A DNA stretch of 64,000 nt, from contig JBAIZL010000002.1 in the NCBI GenBank assembly GCA_036971475.1, positions 127,090,533 to 127,154,532 of the forward strand, read 5' to 3'. The notes beneath the pieces were generated by a model. The model did no database searches. It saw only the letters and a program-made list of their open reading frames with translations, and was not told where the DNA came from. A program made the position numbers and the translations under genes. Source of the DNA: Prosapia bicincta. Lineage: Eukaryota > Arthropoda > Insecta > Hemiptera > Cercopidae. Shown piece after piece: positions 35,101 to 46,828 of the stretch (position 1 is its first letter; each line of letters opens with the position of its first letter).

Positions 35101-35894
35101 TCACTGATGGATCTAAACTGGACAATGGCGTTGGGTGTGCGTTTTATGTATCTGGATGTACCTACACGTACGGATTGCCCTCAGCTTGCAGTGTTTTTAC
35201 GGCAGAACTATTTGCTATTTTTAAAGCTTTGGACGTCATTCAATCTCGATCCTCGCATTATCTTTTGTGTTCGGATTCCAAAAGTGCTCTTCAGGCTCTT
35301 CAGGATGTTTTCTCTAACAACCCTTTAGTTGGGGACATTTTGTGTGCTGTACACAGGCTTCAATTGGGGGGTGTGGGGGTAACTTTCTGTTGGGTTCCTG
35401 GACATTGCGGAATACTTGGAAACACAAAAGCGGATGAAGCGGCGAAGAAAGCTACAAGTTTGGTGCCTATTACTCAACTGGTTATGGCATCTGATTATGT
35501 GTGTTTCGCGAAACATTTATTGCTCGCTGCTTGGAATGACGAGTGGCATACCGTGATTCAGAATAAGCTGAGGGAAATTAAAGATACCGTCCGTCCATGG
35601 AGGTCTTCAATTCGTTCAAAACGTAGGGAGGAAGTGGTGGTTACACGCCTTCGCGTTGGCCACTCTTTTGCAACTCATGGATATTTGATGCGTCGTGAAG
35701 ATCCACCAATATGCCAATACTGCGGGGGTATCTTCACAATAAAACATATTTTGGTAGATTGTGTTAGTGTAGGTAATGTTCGTGCCCTTTTTAATTTAAA
35801 AGGGAGTTTAAAGGTGGTGCTAAGGGACGATGCCTCGACCATTGACCGAGTCATCGCTTTCTTGCACCACTTGAAAATATTTTTTAAAATTTAA
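32199..35894 (+). pseudogene. Non-LTR ORF2 (APE endonuclease, RT, RNase H), RT active site mutated
   Basis: 1231 codons open. The APE endonuclease comes first (MQWNVNGVGSHIEEL, QEAHL, VGDFNAHHSSWGS, SDHVPI); then RT (SSYRPISLTSVLCKLLEKM, FFDLEKAYDMAWKRG, NGVPQGSVLS); then RNase H (IFTDGSKLDNGVGC, TAELFAI, LCSDSKSALQAL, WVPGHCGILGNTKADEAA); then a Cys-His knuckle (CQYCGGIFTIKHILVDC). At 34210 the RT box reads LFVGDF where F(V/A)DD is expected, an Asp-to-Gly change that one GAT>GGT transition explains; it should abolish polymerisation. It starts 3 nt after the ORF1 stops and in the same frame. Called a pseudogene only because of the active-site loss. Confidence 0.9.
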
Positions 35895-36308
35895 TACATA
35901 AATATATATTTTTTAAAATTTTATTTATACATATAATTCTCTGTGTTTCTTTTATTTATTTTAATTAAATTTATTTTCTGTTCTTGTTATTGTTATTGAG
36001 ATTTATTTATTGGTAAATTGTTACCTATTATTGTTTTACATATTATTTATTTACTGTTATATTGTTCTTTGTTGTTATTTTGTTATTTAGTTTTTAAGGA
36101 TTTTTTCATTGTTATATTGTTGTTTTTTGTTTTTTATTGTTGGTGTTTTATTTTGTTTTGTAATTTTTGTTGTATTTATTTATTTGTTTATTTATTAATT
36201 CATTTGATTTTATTTAAAACATTGCGTGCTGTGTTAGATTTTGTTTGGCGATGATAACCACAATTGGTTTTTCGCCAGGGAAAAAAAAAAAAAAAAAAAA
36301 AAAAAAAA
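35895..36308 (+). other. 3' UTR and poly(A) tail of the non-LTR element
   Basis: T-rich 3' UTR, then 28 A at 36281-36308 next to the target duplication. Confidence 0.9.
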
Positions 36309-37170
36309 TGAATCAGCAACTAATGCCTGGCCCCAAGCTGCAAAAGGACCTCTCCAATCTTGTCACTTCCTTTCCATTTTTCGTGTATGCGATCTGTGCT
36401 GACATCAAGATGATGTACCGAGAAATTTTGGAACGCCATGAAGACCGTGAACATCAACACATTCTTTATAGAACTTCTCCTACCGAGCCTATTCGTGAGT
36501 TTGAATTGGCTACCGTCACTTACGGCCTAACTCCTTCCGCATTCCTCGCACTTCGCACACTCAAACAGCTAGTCCACGACGAAGGTAAACCATTCTCCGC
36601 CGCTTCCAATGTCATACTACACCAGACTTATGTGAACGACATAGTCACCGGCGCGGACTCCAAAGAAGCTGCTCAACTCATCATTCATGAACTTAACAGC
36701 ATTTTCGCACGTGCCGGGTTGGAACTCAGAAAGTGGTCATCCAACGACCCATCACTATTAGAGGCTCTTCCTGAGACACATCTTAAAAAACCCGCTACTA
36801 TTTCAGGACGACTCTTCAGTCATCAAAATTCTTGGACTCCAATGGAACCCATCTTCGGACCACTTCTCCTACCAGGTTCAAAAGTTCGCGCAGACACCTA
36901 CCAAACGCACCTTTTTGTCTTATGTTGCCCGCACTTTTGACCCGCTCGGACTTCTCACTCCGGTGACATTCTGGAATAAAATATTTATTAAACTACTTTG
37001 GCAAGCGAAACTTGACTGGGACCATGCCTTAACTACCGCTTTACAAAACCAATGGAATGACTTTAGTGCGCAGTTTCCTTGTCTGGAAACTATTCAGATA
37101 CCGCGACATGTTGGACCCCGATCGGCGAATCACCATATATTAGGCTTTTGTGATGGATCTGAGTCTGGGT
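36309..37170 (+). pseudogene. BEL reverse transcriptase, second part
   Basis: Resumes with NQQLMPGPKLQKDL, then AICADIKMMYREI (first catalytic Asp region) and the active-site box as YVNDIVTGA, the first Asp being Asn. Then LRKWSSND, a frameshift near 36900, and FDPLGLLTPVTFWNKIF, KLDWD, GFCDGSE. Dead by both substitution and frameshifts. Confidence 0.9.
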
Positions 37171-37600
37171 AAGCCGCAACACTTTATCTCAGGTCAGAGG
37201 TAGACCGGGTGATTACAGTTACACTGTTACAGGCTAAGAACAAAATAGCTCCCATCAAGGTGCTCACTATACCCCGCTTGGAATTATGCGGCGCTGTACT
37301 GCTCTCCAAACTGTATGAATCGTTTCGGGGGGCTTTATCATTCATATCTAGCTCTTAAACCCTATTTTTCACTGACTCTGAAATAGTGCTACACTGGATA
37401 TGCGCACAACCACATCAACTACAAACCTTTGTGGCCAACCGCATCGCAGAACTCACCTCCACTACCGCGCCTGAACAATGGTTTTATATCTCCACTTTGG
37501 ACAATCCAGCTGATATTGCGTCACGCGGGTGTCTCCGTAACCAACTTGCTGATCACCATCTGTGGTGGCACGGCCCCGAATAGATCGAGCGCCCCACGAC
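37171..37600 (+). pseudogene. BEL RNase H and linker region
   Basis: After a stop at 37171: YLRSEVDRVIT, KIAPIKVLTIPRLELCGAVL, then a frame change, SEIVLHWICAQPHQLQTFVA and NPADIASRGC. These are the RNase H and post-RNase H motifs of BEL/Pao. Several stops. Confidence 0.85.
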
Positions 37601-38963
37601 TGCCTGACTGCCTGGACGCTCACTCGCCCCACCGGTGTCAATCCATACCAGACCGAAAACAGAACCGAAGCTTTAGTGCACACACTGTTTTCCAGCCACC
37701 AAACCAACTACTTGAAGTCATTTCTCAACATCCGGATCTGGAGACGGCCTACCGTATTTTCGCTTATGTTTTACATTTAATTAAGAATTGTCGCCTACGC
37801 AGTGCACCAATGCACACTCACCAGACTCTGTACCCAGTTAGACCCGCAACCACGCATCCAATTTTCAACCGCCCTCAGTACACGAATTACGCCGTGCGCA
37901 AGCCCTTTTTGTTAGACTGGTACAACAACAATCCTTTCCAGATGCCTTAAAGGACCTTCAATCTGCCCGCCACGCTGCGTACTCTCTACGGTCGTAAACT
38001 CCGTTCATTGATTCTTGCGGACTGCTCAGGGTGGGGGTCAACTTCAGCATTCATCACTTAACTACGGAGGCTAAACACCCTCTGCTTCTGCCTAAGAGAC
38101 ATCATTACGTCAACCTCATCTGTGACCATTACCACCGGATAGCTCTGCAGGCCGGACCCCGCACCACTCAAGCGATGATCAGCAGGGAGTTCTGGATCGT
38201 TGCCTTACGTTGGCTGTTACGCCACCGCATCCACGCTTGTCTTTGATGCCTCCGTATGCAAGCTAAACCTACCCCGCCTGTTGCTGACCTACCGTCTGCA
38301 CGAGTGACGCCGTCACCTCCCTTCAACCAAGTGGGCATTGATTTCGCCGGACCGTTTGACACCAAAGCCAATCACTTGAGAACATCCAAAGTACTCAAGT
38401 CCTACCTATGCCTGTTTGTTTGCATGGCTACTAAGGCCGTCCATTTGGAATTAGTAGCTGACCTCTCCACTGATCGTTTCTTTGCTGCGTTCCATCGTTT
38501 CACCGCCCGACGTGGGCTACTAGCGCAAGTATACACGGATAATGGTACTAACTTTGCCGGAGCCTCTAACCGACTCAAGGAAGTTTATGGGTTCCTGGAC
38601 AGCTCCCAAGCACGCATTCAAACCCAACTAGCTGACGAACGTATCTCCTGGCATTTCAATCCTCCCGCCGCTCCTCATTTTGGTGGGCTTTGGGAAGCTG
38701 CCATAAAATCCGCAAAACAGCTACTTTACCGCACTATTGGCCATACCGTGTTAACTTTGGAAGAGCTGTCCACCCTCTTCATACGAATTGAAGCCATCCT
38801 CAACAGTCACCCAATTTTCGACATCTCTTCAGACCCCAACGAATTGGCTTCCTTCTCGCCCCAGGACACTTTCTCATTGGACGCCCGTTACTATCGCCTC
38901 CTGCTGAGTTCTTTAAGGACTCACTTCTCAAATCACGTTGGTCTCTTTGCAACAAATGTCTAA
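37601..38963 (+). pseudogene. BEL integrase
   Basis: The N-terminal zinc-binding half is broken over several frames. The catalytic core is open at 38256-38963: FNQVGIDFAGPF (first Asp), VYTDNGTNFAGA (second Asp), FGGLWEAAIKSAK (Glu), RIEAILNSHP. All three catalytic residues are present. Role: integration of the cDNA. Confidence 0.88.
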
Positions 38964-39316
38964 CTGCTTCTGGAAAATTTGGTCCACCCAGTACATACCA
39001 ATTCAAATTCAGCGTCGTAAATAGAACCAGAGCTCGACTCCACTGACCGAAGGACAATTAGTCTGCATCTCCGGCGAACACACGGACCCTCTATGCTGGC
39101 CCATGGGACGCGTAATCGAGCTTCACCCATGCCCTGACAACGTTAGTCAGGTCGCCTCTGTGCAGACCGCTCATGCCCGTCTTAAGCGACAGGTACACAA
39201 GCTTATAGGATTCCCACCCCTTTCTAAACTCCGCTTTGTCACCTGTTTGTCGTTTGCCTTACCCATTATTTTGTTCATCTCTCTGCCTCTAAAAACATCC
39301 GTTTTGGTGGGCGGTA
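38964..39316 (+). pseudogene. BEL C-terminal tail domain and polypurine tract
   Basis: After a stop, the integrase-linked tail of BEL polyproteins is visible (MGRVIELHPCPDNVSQVA, QTAHARLKRQVHKL). A purine-rich GGTGGGCGGTA (39306-39316) abuts the 3' LTR as the probable plus-strand primer. Confidence 0.75.
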
Positions 39317-40078
39317 TGTTGAGAACGGCGACTAGATCAAGGAACATCTGGCATTGAAGTTACATTCTGTCTCGTTTTCCTTGTTCCTTATACCGCTAGT
39401 TATTAGTCATCTTGCTTTTCCAACGCTTACACGCGTTATCCTGTGCTTTACCTCGAAGTTAGCCCCAGTGAACCGCTCAAATGATTAACTATTACCAGTA
39501 ATTAGTTCAATTAGTCTTTTACCGAGTGTCGAGTGTTATACCAGTGTTTTAACCGCGATTTAATACAGCAACAAGTGCGTTAATGAATATTCAACTTAGT
39601 TACGTTACGCAGTGAGTTATTGCACAATCTTACGTTTAGTATCCAGTGACATAGGTCTTAGTTAAGACTTATTTAGTACTTATCATTAGCTACAGTGAAA
39701 GCTTCATTTTATAAGTGAACTCTAGTTTTAAACGCGTGTGACATTATAGGACACGGTGAAGTAGTGAACTTTAATTAGACATACTGAGTGCACTCTGTTA
39801 TTTATGTTATTAACATATCTTAAAACGATCGTTAAGTGTTACAGATAAGTCTCTACGACAGTTCTGAATTAATAGCACGTACCGCTGCCGCCTTTAGGTA
39901 AACTTTAGAGATTAAAAGACTGTAGTTATAGAAGCTATATATTTATTGATGCCTAGTTTAAGATTCGTTTAAGCAATTCAATTCTTTTTCGGTTACTGAA
40001 CCGATGGTCCTCCGGATAGATAACAAACTATTATTTCAGTTATTGTCAATTAAAATCAACAAGGTTGCATAAACAACA
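39317..40078 (+). repeat. BEL 3' LTR
   Basis: 762 bp, same ends as the 5' LTR, followed by the cgatc duplication. Confidence 0.95.
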
Positions 40079-40089
40079 CGATCTATTAA

Positions 40090-40200
40090 GTCAAAGTATC
40101 ATATTAACTGATCCCAGAAGGCGATGCAATGGAAGGCAAATACTGCCTTTTGATTGGTCATGTAGCTCCCCCCATTCCACCAACTGTCAAACTTGCAGAG
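40090..40200 (+). repeat. Unassigned repeat, inverted partner at 42212-42312
   Basis: cttttgattggtcatgtagc lies here and its counterpart lies inverted at about 42245. Both arms read similarly in translation (ILTDPRRRCNGRQILPFDW against ILTDLSRRCNVRQIVSFDL). They may be ends of an unrecognised element of about 2.2 kb, or two insertions. BEL inserted at the very edge of the left arm. Confidence 0.5.
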
Positions 40201-40379
40201 CCTTTAGGAAAAATTACTTCGTCCTCAGACGTGCAAGCCAAAATAAAGTACATTGGCCATGTTTGTTTTATTACAGGGAAAATTTGGAGCGTTTAATTCA
40301 TGCCAAAATATTATATGTACTTGTACGTAGACATCAACTTTATCATTTATATAATATGCTATAATGTAGGTACCTATTA

Positions 40380-40474
40380 CATATTATAATATAAAGTGAA
40401 ACATATCTTTTACATTAACAAATACCAAAATTACAACTTTTCTCTAAAATTATAAAACTTGTCTCCAGCCCATT

Positions 40475-40527
<53 letters not shown>

Positions 40528-42200
40528 ATATTCTTATAAGTTATGGTAAATATAAATAATTTCTTTAATAAAACTGCTCCACCGTGTGATAGTCAAACTG
40601 TAATAATAATATTTTTTTATAATAAAACAAAATTTAATAGTTATCCTTAGAGAACAATAAGTTGCTGGGCGCCAGTTAGAATTACAAGATGATTGTAACC
40701 CTAACAGTAAATTTTAGATTCCCTTTTTTTATTACTTTAATTTTTTATACTTACCATTTATAGTAATAAATAATGAACACTTTCTTTTAATTCAATTAAT
40801 CTTTGTTTTAATTTAGTCTCTGATTACTCTAGTTATAAAATTTTAAATACACTTTTTCTATTAACTATTCAATTAAATAACACAAGACTTTTTCTCACAG
40901 GTTATTCGTGGGTATTAATTATTATAAATCTATTGAGCACTTCTGGTTACAAAATAAAATTGGTTTATGCAATTCACTCTTTAATAAATTTTAGGAAAGA
41001 AATTCCTAGGCCTGGAGTTATTAGTTTTGAAAAAAAGATTAAAATGTTTTTTAATGAATTTAATTAACTGATTTTGCTTATAAGAATGATTCTACAATAT
41101 TAACTTAAATACTAATTACAAGTTTTCCTTAAGCTAGTACTTAGCTGAGACTAATGTTCTTGTTCAAATTTATAGCCTTTAAATTTATTTTATAATCAAA
41201 TTTCTTTCACCACCATACTTTTTTATACTTTCACTAATATTAGCTTCTATTAACTCTTATTTAGGCTATCTTTCTTAATATTCAAATTCTTCCTCTAATA
41301 AAATTTCTGGACCAACTAGGTTTTGCTTCCAGTACCAAGGCTTTTTTTCTTCAATGAATTTTTCTATTAAGGCCCTAGAGAAAAAAAATAAAACTTTTTT
41401 TTCATTGTTGAAACATGTGTTAAATAACACACTGATTATTTGATTTTTCATCTTCTTTTATGAACAGTAAAGTTTTGATACTATATGCAATAATTTTATG
41501 TCTTGTAAATTTCTTTCTTTAAACTTTAAGCGGTTACATTTGAAAAACATCAGCTGTGGTTTTAATATTGTATCATAACCTTTTTCAGGTTATGGCTCAA
41601 GTGTTTACATTTTCTATTTATCCATTTCCAATTCACTTATAATATATTCCGAATTTTTGTTTGTTATTTATTGTTTTAGTGGTTTATATAAAAAAAACGT
41701 TACAATATATATGCTTATACTTTATATAATATATAGGTAGCTAACACTTTTTTAAAAAATCCTCCAGATTTATTAAAGATAAAAGCTAGATGGTTTTTTA
41801 TTTTCATTCAACCCAAAACCTGGAGTGCCAAAAGTTGTTTTCAATGTCTCCTTCAAAAATTGAATGACGTGGTTGATGTGGTAATAACTGACAGACTTGA
41901 ATTTCGGTTACTTCCGTAATAACCCACTAAATGGTAAGGGTAAAGAATAGTAAAAATCTATAAGTATTATTAAAATAAATAGGTAGTTTTACTCATCAAA
42001 TAAACACCCAATACATAAATAAAATTAAACATGAAACACGGAACACGTGTTGTTATTGTAACTAATTTTAACGAAGGTAGAAGAAATAATTTGCAAATAC
42101 TTCATCTATATAACCAGTGCCTACTAATACAATGTAGGTTACCGATACATGTAGGCACGATGAATATATATAAAATACGGAACGTATAACACGTGTGTCA
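40380..42200. other. AT-rich stretch without recognisable genes
   Basis: Contains a (TA)n tract at 40480-40523. No open frame with known motifs, no splice-flanked exon and no structured repeat seen. Confidence 0.6.
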
Positions 42201-42211
42201 CGACTTAAAAT

Positions 42212-42430
42212 ATTGACAGTTTGTTGCTAGTGGAGTGGGAGGAGCTACACGACAGATCAAAAGACACTATTTGCCTTACATTGCATCGTCTGCTGAGATC
42301 AGTTAATATGCGTCCAAGTTCAAGTGCACGGATAAGTGGCCGCAGTATAAGATCTATGTTGTTTTTTAGGTTGTTGTAGCTATGAAATGTGATATTATTT
42401 CTTATTACTCTGTCGAGACGTTTTGCCATT
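42212..42430 (-). repeat. Inverted partner of 40090-40200 with adjoining short open frame
   Basis: The minus strand is open for 74 codons (42429-42205), reading ALELGRILTDLSRRCNVRQ. It is similar to the left arm only over its last ~35 residues. Unknown function. Confidence 0.45.
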
Positions 42431-42439
42431 TTGTGTGAC

Positions 42440-43150
42440 GGTTTTGATAAGTTATTTATTAGTGGACGTATAGGTATGTTTTTTTGTGTACTTTAGGTAA
42501 GGCGTGAGTATTAGTGCTTGTAGTTATTTTTGCGAAAGGTGTATTTTTTATTCTTTCTTTATAATATGTCTGAATTTATGTATGATATTTTTTATAAACC
42601 AATTCCTTTTTTGACATTTATAAACTATAGTTTTACTTTCATTCACAAGTTTCACATCACAAACATTTCTTTTGTGAGGCCTAAATAACATGTCCATTGT
42701 TTAGAATAAGGGTATCCTAACCTGAATAGACAATTGCTGTATAAAATGTAATAGTATTACAATTATAATGGTCCTAGTGTTATTGATCGCGTAAAGGTTT
42801 ACTGTGTAATGCATTGTTAATCATTGTTCATTTTCGGAGGTAGCACTTATCCAGTTATTAATTTTTATCACCAAATCTAACCTCAGTGAATACCTTTTAC
42901 TGATATAATCTCGTCTTACTTTAGTTTCAAATGGTTTTTCAAGGTATGTTTTACAAATGACAAATTAAGCATTTATTTATATTAAATACAACTTTAACCG
43001 ATTTTTTCTTCCTTAGTGCAATATTTTAAGTTTAAAAATATAGTAATACATAAGAGACATTGCTTAGAATTTTTTTTTTTTTTTTTGTATCTTCTTATAT
43101 TGAGTTTATGTTTTACAATGAGCAATTTTTAAAGCAGTGTTTATGTTTTA
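42440..43150. other. No recognisable gene
   Basis: AT-rich; a 20-base T run lies near 43070. Confidence 0.6.
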
Positions 43151-43159
43151 TTCCAAATA

Positions 43160-43445
43160 AAATTATGGAGGACATCTATTCGTTCAAATCGTAGCGAGGA
43201 GGTGGTGGTTACTCTCTTTGTTAACGCATGGATGGTTGATGCGACATGAGGATCCACCACTATGTCAGTTTTGTGGAAGTACCATCACAATTAAGCACAT
43301 TCTGCTTGATTGTGATGAGTTGACCGATTTGTATATTCGTTACAATCTTCGAAGTGGTTTAAAGGTATTTTTAAGGGACGATGTCATGGCTATCGACTGT
43401 GTCATCGCTTTCTTACGCCACCTGAATCTATTTAATAATATTTAA
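43160..43445 (+). mobile_element. 3' end of a non-LTR element related to 30274-36308
   Basis: LWRTSIRSNRSEEVVVT, then after a frameshift THGWLMRHEDPPLCQFCGST and IKHILLDC match ORF2 residues around 35600-35770. Only the last ~90 codons remain, an ordinary 5' truncation. Divergent from the full-length element. Confidence 0.85.
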
Positions 43446-43495
43446 ATTTTGTATAATTTTAGTTTCCTTAGTTTTTTTTTATTATTATGCAAAAA

Positions 43496-43597
<102 letters not shown>

Positions 43598-43749
43598 GTA
43601 TTGTGTTACGTTTTCTTGTAATATAGTTAATGTATAACTATATTTCAAATACAACAATTCTTGAATTTTGTAGTTCATTACGTTCGGTGAATCTTATCAC
43701 TTAAGTTTAAGTGATTATTAAAACAATCGTTTTATTTTAAATATTTTTA

Positions 43750-43870
43750 TTAACCGACTTCAAAAAAAAGGAGGTTTCGTATTCGATCTGTATGTTTTGT
43801 TTCTGTTTGTTTCACAATAATGTTGGAAGTATTTAACTGATCAAAGTGATTTTACTTGCAAGGAAAGAGA
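43750..43870 (+). repeat. Dispersed insect-type repeat end
   Basis: The phrase accgacttcaaaaaaaagga followed by ggtttcgtattcgatctgta resembles a dispersed repeat I recall from many insect genomes. Element boundaries not found. Confidence 0.35.
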
Positions 43871-44391
43871 AGACCTTTCCAGTGGTCCCATTATGGCTGC
43901 ATTCCAATCCGACTGATTTGGAGACAATAATACGCTATTTTGAATTTTGTTAAAAAAATTTTAAGGGAAAATTTTTTTTAATGTAAGGATTATGAATTAT
44001 AAGATAATTAATAAGCAAAATAAACAATCACAGCATTTATTTTATGTAGTATTCTACAACACACAAAAATAAGTATAAAACGAAAAGGTTTTTTTAAATT
44101 TTTTGCTTGATTAAGCTGCTTAAAACCAGCATCATCGGATAGGAAGGAATGAATTTTTCTCATTAAAAAGAGCCTTCAATGGTTTATCCATATTAACTCG
44201 ATATATAACTCGAATGAAAAACTGATTTAGTTCATTTACCATAATCAAAGTATTCAATAATCCTAAGGTGAAAACCTCATTACTCTACTAAATATCAAAA
44301 GATAAATTCATTAAATATAAATTTACAATCAATTTTCACATTATTTTTCTATTAATATTTTATGAGTACAAAATGTTTATCATAATAATTA

Positions 44392-45271
44392 TTTACAACT
44401 TTTTTTAAAAAATGTTTTAACTTGCCTATAGTAGCACTTACTTTTTTTGTTGAGGACGGCCGTTTCGAGAGATGTGTCCCTTTGTCAACTCAGACCGTAA
44501 CTGATCTCAAGGTTTACGTAGGTTAGGGTGGGGGTGGGATATTTTGGTGGTGTGGGTGTATTTTGTGTGTATTAGGAGTTATGATGTCAAAAAGTGCGTG
44601 TGAGTTGTAATGTAATTGTGTATTGAGTATGTGTGTAGGGTGTAGTTTGAAGTGCCTATATATTTCGTATTGTTCGGTTGTGTAGCGTTGGTTATTTCTG
44701 TGTTGTTTATGAAGAATTTGTAGGTTAGATGTTATGTCTGTGTAGTCGTGTTTTGTGGAGTTGAGATGCACTAACTAACTTGCAGTTCATGCCCCAGTTT
44801 TTACATAGGCCAGACAGGGAGGTCATTTTACACACGTTACCAAGAACACATAAAAGCACTAAAAAACAATAACTACCAATCAAACTTCGCCGATCATCTC
44901 AACTCCACAAAACACGACTACACAGACATAACATCTAACCTACAAATTCTTCATAAACAACACAGAAATAACCAACGCTACACAACCGAACAATACGAAA
45001 TATATAGGCACTTCAAACTACACCCTACACACATACTCAATACACAATTACATTACAACTCACACGCACATTTTGACATCATAACTCCTAATACACACAA
45101 AATACACCCACACCACCAAAATATCCCACCCCCACCCTAACCTACGTAAACCTTGAGATCAGTTACGGTCTGAGTTGACAAAGGGACACATCTCCCGAAA
45201 CGGCCGTCCTCAACAAAAAAAGTAAGTGCTACTATAGGCAAGTTAAAACATTTTTTAAAAAAAGTTGTAAG
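44392..45271. mobile_element. Near-perfect PLE palindrome with GIY-YIG coding arms
   Basis: Two arms of about 380 bp (44392-44772 and 44889-45271) are reverse complements with only two substitutions seen in about 350 bp. The 116-bp centre is single copy. The + strand from 44780 to 45139 encodes the end of a PLE GIY-YIG endonuclease without interruption: TCSSCPSFYIGQTGRSFYT, RYQEHIKAL, LNSTKHDYTDI and a His/Pro-rich tail. The outer ends are the PLE terminus seen at 12309 and 50981. Confidence 0.92.
44780..45139 (+). pseudogene. PLE GIY-YIG endonuclease C-terminus
   Basis: 119 codons open to a TAA. YIGQTGR carries the second half of the GIY-YIG signature, and the Cys pair before it (CSSC) matches PLE nucleases. 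The RT and the GIY half are missing, so it is a fragment. The last ~85 codons are mirrored on the opposite strand at 44771-44523. Confidence 0.85.
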
Positions 45272-45483
45272 TGATTACTAGTAGCTCATGCGAAGATGGA
45301 ATCAACAAATGTTAATAATTATTAGAGACCACATTATTTAATATACCTGAGAGCATTATACCTGAGATACCTAATAGCATTATGTGATTATTAACTTGTT
45401 TTTAATCTGAAATGAAAAAGAATAATTGCAAGATAAGATATAATATGTAGGATTTTATGAAAATTTGTCAAGCTCATTACACT

Positions 45484-46045
45484 CAAAATTTTGAAGTTGG
45501 CGCCACAATAATGCCTGCTGTTTACTAGTCAATCAAATCATTCAAAACATTTACAAAACAATCAACTCTTTAAATGCTTGATTTCTCATGACTAATTATA
45601 GCGAACCATAGAGTCTCCATATTCTCTCACGGAAAAAAAATTTCATGTGTTCGATATTATGATAGTATTATAAACGATAATTGATCTTCATTCTCGGCAA
45701 AGACCATACAATATGTGATTGCTAATTTTTTGTTCAGTTATACAGATTGAGGACAATACAACCTTCTTTGAATGATTTACATTGAATTTGATTACTGTAG
45801 ATGCTTATAGAAGTAAGAGATCATATCTCCTTAATTCTTTTGTATCGTAAATTTCTTATACTGTATCTATAAAACAAATGTATGAAAGAGATGATCGAAT
45901 AGCCTGTGTATATCATTATTTGTTAATCTACATGGCCAAGGAGCTCCAACATCATGAAAATACCTTTATTTGTTACATTCAGTATGTTAAATATGAGACC
46001 AGAGACCAGGTATGACATTCGGCGCTGACTTCAAAATTTTGTGGT
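45484..46045. repeat. Possible MITE with ~20-bp inverted ends
   Basis: caaaattttgaagttggcgc at the left mirrors gcgctgacttcaaaattttg at the right with two mismatches. 560 bp and non-coding. No clear target duplication. Confidence 0.4.
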
Positions 46046-46379
46046 TAGTAAGGTTGTTCATTAATTTGTGTGTGTGTGTGTGTGTGAATAGTTTTAATCC
46101 TGAGGACATTTTGTTCATTCTGCAGTGCGTAAGATCCCAGTTCTGATGTTTCGATAGAATCTAATCTAGCATTGACGAGCTAAATCCAACAACAGTTGAA
46201 GAGCGAATGAGGAGCCCATTTAAGTTAAGCCACACACACCTGAGCTAAACAACAATCAGATTCTTTTCTTTTTGTTCACCTTTCTGTTGATAAAATTATT
46301 TGATGACACATTTCCATTCTAAGGGTAAATTCAAAGTATTGTCACATTTTTTTAAAACTCCCTTGCTTCTCTATTTTGA

Positions 46380-46615
46380 TTGCCTCATGTATTATTCTTG
46401 TGCTGTAGTTTTCCACTTGAGCAATCAGTTGACAAGACTAGAAATAATTGTATGTCCTGCAGTGGTCTTGTACAGAGCTGATGTTTTCTGCTTGTTTATA
46501 AGGCTAAGTTTGTGCTCCTCAAGCCTAGCTGATATACATCTGTTTGTTTGGCTAATGTAAGATTTCTTACAGATACCACTAGAAATGCTGTAAATGCCAT
46601 GGTTTTCCAAGAAGA
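46380..46615 (-). pseudogene. PLE GIY-YIG fragment
   Basis: Minus strand: GIYSISSGICKKSYISQTNR, then SARLEEHKLSL and SALYKTTAGHTI, which is a GIY-YIG nuclease with YIG changed to YIS. Another PLE subfamily. Confidence 0.78.
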
Positions 46616-46674
46616 TCCTATCTTTAATGAGAAATTATAGATTTATAGATCTAGATAAAAGCGTCTTAAATAGA

Positions 46675-46678
<4 letters not shown>

Positions 46679-46727
<49 letters not shown>
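46679..46727. repeat. (TA)n microsatellite
   Basis: Pure TA. Confidence 0.95.
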
Positions 46728-46731
<4 letters not shown>

Positions 46732-46737
46732 TAATTA

Positions 46738-46828
46738 TAATTAATCACTTAAACAATAGTTTATGAGTATCCGAACTTTAATTAAAGTTCCAATAGTCAT
46801 AAACTATTGTTTAAGTGATTAATTAATA
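46738..46828. repeat. Hairpin repeat
   Basis: ttaatcacttaaacaatagt is mirrored by actattgtttaagtgattaa about 40 bp on. The inner bases also pair. Confidence 0.8.

Larger units (their letters stand above)
30274..36308 (+). mobile_element. Full-length two-ORF non-LTR retrotransposon (RNase H-bearing), nested in BEL
   Basis: The target duplication tgaatcagcaact lies at 30261-30273 and 36309-36321, exactly in the BEL RT. The element has a GC-rich structured leader, ORF1 with three CCHC knuckles, ORF2 with endonuclease, RT, RNase H and a Cys-His tail, an AT-rich 3' UTR, and a 28-base A tail (36281-36308). The domain order fits the I/Jockey groups; the A tail suggests Jockey-like. Two related partial copies lie at 43160-43445 and 60235-61645. 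It appears recent because ORF2 is open over 1231 codons. Confidence 0.95.
26960..40078 (+). mobile_element. BEL/Pao LTR retrotransposon carrying a nested non-LTR element
   Basis: Two direct LTRs (26960-27756 and 39317-40078) begin TGTTGAGAAC and end AACA. The 5-bp duplication cgatc flanks it (26955-26959, 40079-40083). The interior, in order: gag with a BEL-type Cys-His knuckle, aspartic protease, RT, RNase H, integrase, C-terminal tail. Without the 6.0 kb insertion at 30274-36308 and one TSD copy it would be about 7.1 kb, normal for the family. Every module has stops or frameshifts. Confidence 0.95.
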
